A stretch of 64,000 nucleotides of DNA, from contig JAEHCM010000004.1 of NCBI GenBank assembly GCA_020696365.1, positions 145,301 to 209,300 on the forward strand, given 5' to 3'. Below, in pieces: positions 16,549-24,900 of this stretch. The notes beneath the pieces are model-generated. The model worked only from the letters and a program-made list of their open reading frames with translations. It made no database searches and was not told the origin of the DNA. This stretch comes from Thermoplasmata archaeon (GTDB lineage Archaea > Thermoplasmatota > Thermoplasmata > UBA10834). The translations under genes and the position numbers were made by a program. Positions within the stretch are counted from its first letter, which is position 1; every line of letters starts with the position of its first letter.

Positions 16549-17636
16549 TCCATCACATGGTCCAGCCAGTCCCTCGACTGACCTACGATGAGCGCATGAG
16601 CTGCCGCGAGCTCCCCCACGTCGGAGGCACCTACGAGGAACATCGCCGCCTTGAGCTCATCGATAATCGTACGGACCTCCTGGTCGACAGCGTCCATTCC
16701 CTTCAGGGTCGACGGCAGCAACCTCCCGGCCATGCCGCCGCACGAGGCGCCTATGCACAGCGCCCTCGCGACGTCCAGGCCGGTCCGCAGGCCACCTGTC
16801 GCCACGATCGGGAGGCCCACATTGGCGAGGACGACGGATACCGGGGACGGTATGCCCCAGTCCCAGAACGCCTTACCGATGTTCTCCCTGGAGGCGTCCT
16901 TCGCCGAGCGCGCCCTGAAGTACTCGACCGCCGAGAAGCTAGTGCCTCCCAATCCGCCGATGTCGAGGCCTCTGACGCCGGCCTTCTTCAACCGAAGCGC
17001 GGATTCGCGTGAGATGCCCGCCCCGGTCTCCTTCGCCATGACCGGAAACTGTGAAGAGACCTTCTCGATCGCTGCGAGCCCTCCTTTCGCGCACGTATCG
17101 CCCTCGGGCTGCACGACCTCCTGGAGATAGTTGAGATGGATGGCAAGGACATGAGCGTCGACCATCTCCATCGCGGCCTTCCCGTCCTCGACGTCCAGCG
17201 GAGCCTTGGAACCCTGTCGGACGAGCTGCGGAAGACCTAGGTTGCCGATCCTAAGGGGCACGTCGTACCCAGCGATCACAGAGTACGTCTCAGCGACCTC
17301 CGGATTCTCCAGAGCTGCCCTCTGGCTGCCCACTCCGAGGCCGATCCCGTACTTCTCCGCCACGCGCGCCAGATTTTCGTTTATCTCCTTCGCTTTACCG
17401 AAGCCGCCCGTCATCGCGGATATGATTATCGGCGCCGACATCTCGCGCCCGAACAACGTGACCGATGTGTCGATGTCCCTGAGGTCGATCTCCGGCATGG
17501 AAGCGTGCAGCAGCTTCACATCGTCCCAGTAGGAATAGCCGGTCGTCAGGTCCTCCCTCGCGCATATCTCGACGTGGTCGATCTTTCTCTTCTCGATCAG
17601 CCTCTCGGGCTGCTCCTCGCCTTCCGTCATCCGCAC
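16545..17636 (-). CDS. fni: Isopentenyl-diphosphate delta-isomerase, type 2 (FMN)
   Basis: This 363-residue TIM-barrel flavoenzyme interconverts IPP and DMAPP. Family segments are IISAMTGG, GVGSQRAAL, HLNYLQEVVQPEGD (substrate and metal binding), VMAKETGAGIS, GLDIGGLGGTSF, VATGGLRTGLDVA and SCGGMAGRLL. Length fits type 2 isomerases, which are the usual archaeal form. It lies 2 bases after the IPK stop and overlaps the prenyltransferase start (ATGA). Confidence 0.95.
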   Translation of the reverse strand: MRMTEGEEQPERLIEKRKIDHVEICAREDLTTGYSYWDDVKLLHASMPEIDLRDIDTSVTLFGREMSAPIIISAMTGGFGKAKEINENLARVAEKYGIGLGVGSQRAALENPEVAETYSVIAGYDVPLRIGNLGLPQLVRQGSKAPLDVEDGKAAMEMVDAHVLAIHLNYLQEVVQPEGDTCAKGGLAAIEKVSSQFPVMAKETGAGISRESALRLKKAGVRGLDIGGLGGTSFSAVEYFRARSAKDASRENIGKAFWDWGIPSPVSVVLANVGLPIVATGGLRTGLDVARALCIGASCGGMAGRLLPSTLKGMDAVDQEVRTIIDELKAAMFLVGASDVGELAAAHALIVGQSRDWLDHVME

Positions 17637-17638
17637 AC

Positions 17639-18451
17639 CTATTTCGGCAATACGACCGTCGAGGGCACGCTCTCGCCCTCCAGAGCCTTCTTCAACCTGC
17701 CTGGAACATCACCGTTCAGTATGATACATTTTTCGCAATGGGCAGCGATGTCCAGCATCCGGTCCAACTTGCCGAATATGCTGCCCGTCACATCAGCGTT
17801 CAGTGACTCGGTCCTGCGGAGGCTGTCAAGGGTTTCGCGGCCGAGCTCATGTATCAGCTTCGCCCCTGGGTCAGTCTTCGGGTCGCCCGTGAAGACCCCG
17901 TCTACGTCAGCACAGAACACCACCAGTCGCGGTTTGAAATGACGGGCCAGCTCCGCCATCATGAGGTCACCCGAACAGACCGAGAACCTAAGAGACTTGT
18001 CGGGGACGACATCGCCGAACGTGACCGGCACGAGCCCCAGGCCGATCATCTTCTCGAACAACGATGGGTCGAACGCCGTCACGGCCGCTCTGTCAAAGGA
18101 CGCGCTTGCCGCCGGAGGTATCGATACGCCACGGACCCCACTGTCGATCATCGCTTCCAGAACCCGTGTGTTCAGCTCGCGGACGTCCCTCTGGACTATC
18201 GCCACCGGGTGCAGCTGCGATTCGTCAAGGAAGCCCTCGTCGAGCCGGTGCTCCTTCGCGAGTATATGCCCGTATGAACCGGCTCCGTGCACGACGGTCA
18301 GCGAGCCGTCCCGTCCCTGCATCTCGCTCGCGAGCCGGCGGCATGCTTCGTCCCTGAAAGTGCGCAGGCTGCCCTTGTCGGTAATCACACTGCCGCCCAG
18401 CTTGACCAGAAGCATCTCGCCACGTGCCACAGATTGCACCTCGTCGGCCAT
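17639..18451 (-). CDS. ipk: Isopentenyl phosphate kinase
   Basis: This 270-residue amino-acid-kinase-fold protein starts its core with LVKLGGSVITDK. It has VVHGAGSYGHILAKEH, whose His marks isopentenyl phosphate kinases, then VTFGDVV, VVFCADVDGVFTGDPK and TGSIFGKLDRM. It phosphorylates isopentenyl phosphate to IPP, the last step of archaeal mevalonate routes. The neighbouring Idi2 and prenyltransferase genes use its product directly. Earlier pathway genes are not in the window. Confidence 0.94.
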   Translation of the reverse strand: MADEVQSVARGEMLLVKLGGSVITDKGSLRTFRDEACRRLASEMQGRDGSLTVVHGAGSYGHILAKEHRLDEGFLDESQLHPVAIVQRDVRELNTRVLEAMIDSGVRGVSIPPAASASFDRAAVTAFDPSLFEKMIGLGLVPVTFGDVVPDKSLRFSVCSGDLMMAELARHFKPRLVVFCADVDGVFTGDPKTDPGAKLIHELGRETLDSLRRTESLNADVTGSIFGKLDRMLDIAAHCEKCIILNGDVPGRLKKALEGESVPSTVVLPK

Positions 18452-18552
18452 ATGCTGACTGCCGATGCGCTTCGCCCATGATAAACCCGTCGAGCTTAAG
18501 GGCCAGCCTAGCAGCGCATGAGCTTCGGCCGTTCCGCAAAGTTCTGATGTGC

Positions 18553-18825
18553 CTACCTGGCGAGATATATCTCGATCGACGACACGTTGGCTTCCGAACC
18601 GTCCAGTCCAGGCAGTTTTTCAGTCTCTATCTTCACGTCCTTGTAGTCCACCTCGCGTACGAAGCGGTTCCTGACAATCTCCGAGACATCCACTGCCCGG
18701 CTTATGGCGCGTCCTCTGGCCTTTATGCATACATCGTCGCATCCGTCGTTGAACTGTGAGACGACGGCCAGGACGTAGTTCATCGTCGGCTTCTTTCCAA
18801 TGTATATGGTGTTCTCCTCGGCCAT
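18553..18825 (-). CDS. alba: DNA/RNA-binding protein Alba
   Basis: This 90-residue protein has the Alba start [18 protein letters not shown], with the Lys pair that contacts nucleic acid, followed by the [12 protein letters not shown] helix and a C-terminal strand SSIEIYLAR. Alba coats chromosomal DNA and RNA in archaea and its binding is tuned by lysine acetylation. It has its own promoter: GTTTATATAT lies about 50 bases upstream and AGGAGG precedes the ATG. Confidence 0.95.
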   Translation of the reverse strand: MAEENTIYIGKKPTMNYVLAVVSQFNDGCDDVCIKARGRAISRAVDVSEIVRNRFVREVDYKDVKIETEKLPGLDGSEANVSSIEIYLAR

Positions 18826-18870
18826 CTACTCCTCCTGAGACCCACCCCAGGCGTCTTAGTCCATTTCCAG

Positions 18871-18880
18871 ATATATAAAC
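18871..18880 (-). promoter_or_regulatory. TATA box of alba
   Basis: On the minus strand GTTTATATAT sits 46-55 bases before the alba ATG. With transcription starting near 18850, the message would have a short leader containing the SD sequence AGGAGG. Confidence 0.6.
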
Positions 18881-18973
18881 AGTTCCACAGGGTGTCAAGG
18901 TGGGCGAGCCCTCGACGCCACGTGTAGGCATTCCTTCTGGCCAATGGCTCGCGTCCTTTACAGATGTAAAAGG

Positions 18974-19897
18974 TCACAGCTCGGTGCCGCATTTCCTGCA
19001 GAACCGGTCCCTGCCGTCCGAGCGCATACCACATTTCGGACAGGTGCGTTCCACGGTAGCCGGTGCTCCGCAGTGTCCGCAGAACACGTCGTCAGGAAGG
19101 ACCATGCTGCTACACGAATCGCACTTCAATTTGGCAGCCTGCTCCTCGGACATCGAGGCGATGTCCTCGATACACTCGCCTGCTAGAGGTGTCTTGGATG
19201 TACCCTTCAGCGGGATCGTGTCGGCCGCACCAGTCCCGCCCAGCTCCTTTCTGATCCTGACCGCGAGGGACAGGGCCTTGGGGTAGTTGGCCGACTCGAA
19301 CTCGGACTCGGCCCTCTCCAGGAGCGATTTCACCTTCATGAAATCCTCCCTGGGCAAGGTTGCCTTGCCGATCTCGTCCTTCGCGGCGGTCAGCTCGAAC
19401 CGCGCGCTGAGGTGTCCGGAACTCTCGTCGACAGCGAGCTTGGTGCCCTTGTACGTGTGGGAATGGCTCGGACGCGCGTCCGAGCCAACTATCTTATCTG
19501 CGAGCGTCTCCAGGTCGTCCGCCTCGTCCTCGGCGACCGCCGACCTCCTGACCTGCCTCTGCCTGGGCCGACGGCATTTCATCAGCTCGGCCCGGGCGTT
19601 CTCGCAATGGTCCGTCGCGCGGCCGAAGTCGCCCCTGGCCATCGCATCCCTTGCCCTGTTCAGGATTGCCCGGGCGCTGCTGACGTCCGCCCCCTCCCTC
19701 TCGACGACATCCATCACCGAGCGGGTGGTGAGGACCGCGTTGTGCGCCTCGTCCTTGCGCTGGCGGGCGATTCGGACCTCCTTCGTCTTGCCGCGCATAA
19801 CCCTGACCTCATAGTACACGACGAGGGTCATTAGGATGACCAGGACAACTGACAGAAGCAACTTCTCATCGGTCGTAAGAGCTATGACGGCCAGCAC
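18974..19897 (-). CDS. Membrane-anchored protein with two C-terminal zinc ribbons
   Basis: This 307-residue protein has an N-terminal transmembrane helix (LLLSVVLVILMTLVVYY, residues about 12-28), then a basic and helical cytoplasmic region with TPR-like helices (ARAILNRARDAMARGDFGRA near 75; SLLERAESEFESANYPKAL near 195). It ends with two zinc ribbons (CDSC..CGHC and CPKC..CRKC). The layout resembles archaeal DZR/zinc-ribbon scaffold proteins of unknown job. I chose the GTG at 19897 because TTTATAAGAA lies at 19921-19930, about 28 bases upstream, which fits a leaderless message; the longer ORF to 20011 includes the promoter. Confidence 0.65.
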   Translation of the reverse strand: MLAVIALTTDEKLLLSVVLVILMTLVVYYEVRVMRGKTKEVRIARQRKDEAHNAVLTTRSVMDVVEREGADVSSARAILNRARDAMARGDFGRATDHCENARAELMKCRRPRQRQVRRSAVAEDEADDLETLADKIVGSDARPSHSHTYKGTKLAVDESSGHLSARFELTAAKDEIGKATLPREDFMKVKSLLERAESEFESANYPKALSLAVRIRKELGGTGAADTIPLKGTSKTPLAGECIEDIASMSEEQAAKLKCDSCSSMVLPDDVFCGHCGAPATVERTCPKCGMRSDGRDRFCRKCGTEL

Positions 19898-20085
19898 CTC
19901 GCCCCGATTACCTATTCGAGTTCTTATAAACCCTTTCCTGTAGGTACCATGTACCAGGAAGCGACGGGGGAGAGTGAAAAGAAAGAGTGGCTGACAGCGT
20001 TCCACGCTCACAACGGGTTCAAACGATGCATTTCACCCTGCACCCGAAGGTACCTGGCTAGGACATCTAGCCGCTGCAATCACGA

Positions 20086-20207
20086 GGCCACAAGGACCTT
20101 AAGCTTCCCGAGGGCTCGCGCACCTCAGTACCGCAAAGAACGTGGGCGGGCTTAACTTCTGGGTTCGAGATGGGACCAGGTGTGGCCCCGCCACTTTGGC
20201 CGTCAAA
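20086..20207 (-). rRNA. rrf: 5S ribosomal RNA (solitary gene)
   Basis: The minus strand holds the conserved 5S blocks in order: GGCCAAAGTGGCGGGG, CCCATCTCGAACCC, AGAAGTTAAGCCCGCC, then GGTACTGAGGTGCGCGAGCC and CGGGAAGC. Helix II (GGCGGG/CCCGCC) pairs fully. The exact ends are uncertain by several bases. There is no 16S or 23S gene nearby, as in Thermoplasmatales where rRNA genes are unlinked. A TATA-like TTAAATAC lies near 20240. Confidence 0.93.
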
Positions 20208-20355
20208 CCGCTCTTCGGGCTGACTAATAACGATTCCGTATTTAAGATTTGCCAATCGTGACGCTTGAGGGTTTGGCCCGCGATGCCGCCCGCAGCTACG
20301 CCACCGTGGACAGGCATGTTGAATACTCATGCCTGCGTTCGTCGCATGGCTGGAC

Positions 20356-21102
20356 ATGAAACGGATAGACGCTGTGACTTTCGACCTGTGGGATACGCTC
20401 ATCCAGGAGGTGCCAGGGGGCTCGTCCAGGGTGGCTAAGGCCAGGATAGAGCGGATAGCGACCACACTCGAGACATTCGGCCGACCGCACACCCTCGAGG
20501 AGATCGAGGGCGCATATGTCGAGACCGGCGGTTTCCTGTACCGGGTCTGGAATGAATCCAAGGACGTGTCCGTCAGAGACCAGGTCATCTTCATGATGGA
20601 CAGCATCGAGCGGAAGCTGCCCTCGAGGCTCGGAGCCGAGGCTATCGCCGAGATAGAGGAAACATACTCCGTCAGCATGCTCGATCACAGACCCGCCCTG
20701 CTGCCGGGTGCGAAGGAGGCTCTCCAGGACGTGCATGACATGGGCATGCGGATGGGGTTGATATCGAACACTGGCCGCACTCCAGGGGCGGTCCTCAGGA
20801 CCATCATGGAGGACCTCGGCATACTGCAGTGTTTCAGCGTCACGACCTTCTCGAACGAGATCTTGGCGAGGAAACCCGCGCCGGCTATATTCAGCGCCTC
20901 CCTGGAGGGGCTAGGGGCCCGAACGGAATCGGCGCTGCACATCGGCGACGACCCGAGGTCGGACATAGACGGGGCGACGGACTTCGGCATGAGGGCGATC
21001 CAGATACGGTCCGATAGGTTCGAGGACAACGAGCGCGCAGGTGCGTGCGTGGACAGCCTCGATGAGGTTGTCGATGCAATCGATTCGCTCATAAAGCCAT
21101 GA
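20356..21102 (+). CDS. HAD family hydrolase
   Basis: This is a 248-residue haloacid dehalogenase-fold protein. Motif I is VTFDLWDTL near residue 6 (nucleophile Asp), motif II GLISNTG, motif III Lys in LARKPAPAIF, and motif IV HIGDDPRSDIDGA. A helical cap lies between motifs I and II. This fits phosphatases acting on small phosphorylated metabolites; the substrate is unknown. I chose the ATG at 20356 because HAD enzymes start close to motif I; an in-frame ATG at 20329 would add nine residues. Confidence 0.85.
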   Translation: MKRIDAVTFDLWDTLIQEVPGGSSRVAKARIERIATTLETFGRPHTLEEIEGAYVETGGFLYRVWNESKDVSVRDQVIFMMDSIERKLPSRLGAEAIAEIEETYSVSMLDHRPALLPGAKEALQDVHDMGMRMGLISNTGRTPGAVLRTIMEDLGILQCFSVTTFSNEILARKPAPAIFSASLEGLGARTESALHIGDDPRSDIDGATDFGMRAIQIRSDRFEDNERAGACVDSLDEVVDAIDSLIKP

Positions 21103-21141
21103 AGCGTGATCATCGACCGATCGCGACGGCCAAACAGTGTT

Positions 21142-21930
21142 CTAGAGCGAACCGAGCGCGAACAGCAACGCGAGAAGAGTGCCTATCGCTATCGACACGA
21201 AGTTGTTTCCCAGCTTCCCGATCTTGCCTTTCCGCTCCCAAGTGGCGCCGATCACGCTGTCGATCTGACATCCGAAGAACCCGCAGAGCATCGGGATGAG
21301 CAGCGTCCTCGGCCCTGCGAGCAGGCCGGTGTCGAGGGTCGCGAACACGACGTATGCGACGACCGAAGTGTACGCCGCCGCGACGAACGCCACGATCATG
21401 CCAGTGAGGGACACACCTCCGTCCACACCCCGTTTCGTCCGTTTGAACGTGGTGATCATGAACACCCGCGGGTCTACGATACCGATCTCGCTCGCGGCAG
21501 TATCTGACGCCGCCACTGCGATCGCCGTCACGAACATGAAGCTGGCGACGTCCTTGGGGAAGGGGTTCGAGCCCGCATCGCCGTTCGCGAGCATCTCACC
21601 GACGAAGCTGGCCAATGCTATCGCCGTCGGTATTCCGCCGTTGGCGACGATGTTCCTCCATGTCCGCTCACCACGGCCGCCCTCCTGGAAACCCTTGGAT
21701 CGCTTCCACTCGAACCTATACTTCGTCGCTCCGAAGCTGGAGACGAGGAACACAAGAAGGAGTATGAGCCACAGCACGCTCCCGAAAAGGCCGATGATCA
21801 TGCCGACGACAAAGGCCGATAGCGAACCCGACAGGTCGAATATCTTTCTGTGATACGAGGCGCCTGCCATGATCAGGCAGAAGATGGTCACGCCTACGAA
21901 CGTGACTAGATCCGGTACAGGTACTCCCAA
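21142..21930 (-). CDS. DUF92 family integral membrane protein
   Basis: This 262-residue protein has about six or seven hydrophobic segments (for example VTFVGVTIFCLIMAGA, LWLILLLVFLVSSFGA, MIVAFVAAAYTSVVAYVVFA). It carries the DUF92 signature AASDTAASEIGI and the GGVSLTGM loop. Plant members (VTE6) phosphorylate phytyl phosphate, so archaeal members might act on isoprenoid phosphates, but that is only an analogy. It lies 15 bases after the start region of nothing else on this strand and downstream of the FG-GAP gene. Confidence 0.8.
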   Translation of the reverse strand: MGVPVPDLVTFVGVTIFCLIMAGASYHRKIFDLSGSLSAFVVGMIIGLFGSVLWLILLLVFLVSSFGATKYRFEWKRSKGFQEGGRGERTWRNIVANGGIPTAIALASFVGEMLANGDAGSNPFPKDVASFMFVTAIAVAASDTAASEIGIVDPRVFMITTFKRTKRGVDGGVSLTGMIVAFVAAAYTSVVAYVVFATLDTGLLAGPRTLLIPMLCGFFGCQIDSVIGATWERKGKIGKLGNNFVSIAIGTLLALLFALGSL

Positions 21931-21945
21931 CTGCTCACCTAGCCC

Positions 21946-24900
21946 TCATTCGAGGTTCCCCGGGAACGCGGGCGCCCTGGAATACAGCTTCTTCATTATG
22001 TCGTTTACGCCCCTCACCTTCTCTAGGTCGCCGTCCCACCCGACCAACTCCAGGGAGAACTCATGCTCTATCTCGGTCACGACCCTCTTCATCCGGTGCG
22101 TGGCCTTCTTGGACACCTTGCCGTGGAGCACGACCGCCAGGAATATGTTCTCCCCTCTCTCGATCAGGACCGATTTGCTGCCGAAGTCGAGCTTGCGCAG
22201 GGTGAACGACGAATCGTCCTTGAACGAGTCCCGGACGAAATCCTGGATGGCGACGAACATGCTTCCGAGCACCTGGTCGTCCATCCCTGGCTTCAGCCTC
22301 CTGGTGCTGTGCGCCATCAACCTGCCGTCGTTGTATATGACGAACGTCTCGTCGACCGCTATCTTGGATTCGCGCGCGAAGTAGGCCGCGGTCCCGAACG
22401 CCGCGATGACGGCCATCGCCAGGAGGTACGGCCATGCGGCATCGATGAAATGCATCTTGACGGTTATGGAGTACGTCTCACTCGTGACCGAGTTTCCGGC
22501 CAGGTCGTCCACCTCGAACCAGAACGACATCGTCCCGGTCCGCATGGGCACTTCCACGACGGCATAGTAGCTGTCGTCGTAATACGGCCTCATCAGAAAA
22601 GAGGTGGATGAGTCGTCCCCGGGGAACCTGATGAGCAGCACGATGCCCTGAGGGTTTGCGTTGGCGTCGTCGACACGCATGGTGATGTTGAGCTTGTCGC
22701 CTGCGTAAGTGATGTTCGATTCGCCAAGCAGCGTCACCATCGGGGCGACGCAGTCTATGATGATCACGATATCGTCGAGGACCGCGACGTTCCCGTCCCG
22801 GTCCTCCGCAACGACGCTGATTGTGTAGGCTCCGTCGGTCCAGCCGCTGGTGTCGATCTCATACAGCGTTGTGAAGTTGACGGGAGCGCCTCCGTTCAGC
22901 GAGTACCTCACGTACTCGAGAGGGATGGTGTCGTCACTGACCGAGAACCTTATGGATGTGCCCGGCGCCACGACGGCGTTGCCGGACGGCGATATCAACT
23001 CGATCGCTGGCTGGACGAGCGGCAGGACCCTCGTGACGACCAGCACGTTCCCGTCGTCGTCCGTCATCGTGATGTTGATCTGGTAATCCCTGACGGGGGC
23101 GTACTCGTGCACCACCGGAGTCGACGGGGGGCCGGTCCGAAGCAACTCACTCCCGTCTCCGAACTCCCACAGGACATTCGAAAGGTCGGGATAGGTCTCG
23201 GCGAAATACGATGCGTTGAATGTAATCGTCGACGAAGCAGGAGAGTCTCCCCGGGTAACGGTCACATCGTCGAATGTCCCCTCGAGGTCGCGGTCCCTTA
23301 TCTCGACATTGACGAAGGCTACCGCATACGACCCGTCGGAATCCGTCACATTCACCTTGGCCGTGTAGCTGCCCTCCCACAGGTACGAGTGCTCCGTGCT
23401 GTTGACGGTGCTTGAGGAATCCGCCATGAACTCCCCGCCCGACGCCATAAAGTCCCATTCGTAGAGGATCGCTTCATCGTATGACTCTATCGAGGCAGAC
23501 AGAGTCACGATATCGAACTCATAGTACCACGCCTGCAACGGCGATGTGGACATAGAGACCACGGGAGGAAGCTCCGCGACTGAGAAATCAAGATCGAACT
23601 CGTCCTCATCTCCATCCGTCTCGGACACGATGAGGGTCATCGTGTAGTCCCCGTCCGGCAGAACGAACTCTACGGCCAGCATCTCTTCCGCGGTCAACGA
23701 GTACGCGCCTGTGTAGCCGTCAGGCCCCGTGATGCTCCAGCTCCACGATATGATTCCATCCGGTGAGTCTGACGCGACGAAGTGGAAGGGCAGACCCTCG
23801 CCAGGAGTGGGGGTCGAGAGAGCCAGAGTGGCGTCCGGGCCGATGTCAAGGACTGTGAGGTCGTGGAAGGCCATGCTGCTGTTTCCGTCGATGTCTGTCA
23901 CCTTGACAGCGATGGAGTACACCTCAGAGTCTCCATCCGCGGAGAAGACATGGGAAGTCGTGTTGACATAGGTCGTCTCGTTCGCTACGAAAGGCTCGCC
24001 GTCATAGGAGAAATTCCACTCGTAGCTTACGATAGGGTCCCAAGGTTCGTCCGCTGACGAATCCACCAGCGCCTCGAAGACCACCTCGCTGCCCTCATCG
24101 ACGACGAGGGGCGCTGATATGACGACCTCAGGCGCCACAGCGAGAACGGCGAAGATCTCCGTGTGGTTCGTGACGGACCCATCCGAGTCGGTGACCTCGA
24201 GCGACACGCTGTGAAGACCGTCGTCGAAAACGGCGTCAATCGTCCGGACGAGGCCGCTCGAAACGAGAACATCATCGACGCTCCAATTCATCAGCACGAC
24301 TTCATCGTGGGAAGTCGTCGTGTCATTGAAGTAGATAGTCACACCCTCCACGGGCGGATACGGTTCGATCGTGAAGCTGGCGTGGGGGTAGCTGTCGACA
24401 ACCGAGACAGTCGTGTAGTCCGTGTCGTTCAGTCCCCATGGGTCCCTGACCTCCATCGCGACATCGAATTCTTCCAGGGTCATGTAAGTATGGACCGGGT
24501 TGGGTTCCCTTTCCCATCCGGTATCCCATGCCCCGTCTCCGTCGAAGTCCCATCTGTACTCCATATATGGAACCTCGGATGAGCCAGTGACGGCTGACCC
24601 ATTGAATGTGAATGGGTCACCCTGATGCGCGGTGTACGGGCCGCCTGCATCAGCGACCGGTGGGAAGTTGATCTGCTCCCAGGCTGAAAGCGAATGGGAC
24701 TCTGCGTCGCATACGATGAGATCCCCTCTGTGGTCCTGGGTCGCGTCTCCCAGCACCGCCCAACACGGAGACGCTCCGGTGACGAAGGTCATGGACGGAG
24801 AAGATGGGAATGAACCGCCATCTTGTTTGTACAGGAACAGAAGGTCAGCCGAGTCGAAGATGGCCACTATGTCATCATAGCCATCATCGGTCGCGTCAAA

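Noticed and set aside
19935..20085. Additional RNA gene after the 5S rRNA
   Set aside because: There is a small hairpin (GCTAG/CTAGC) but no tRNA cloverleaf or other known RNA; it may only be part of 5S processing or termination.
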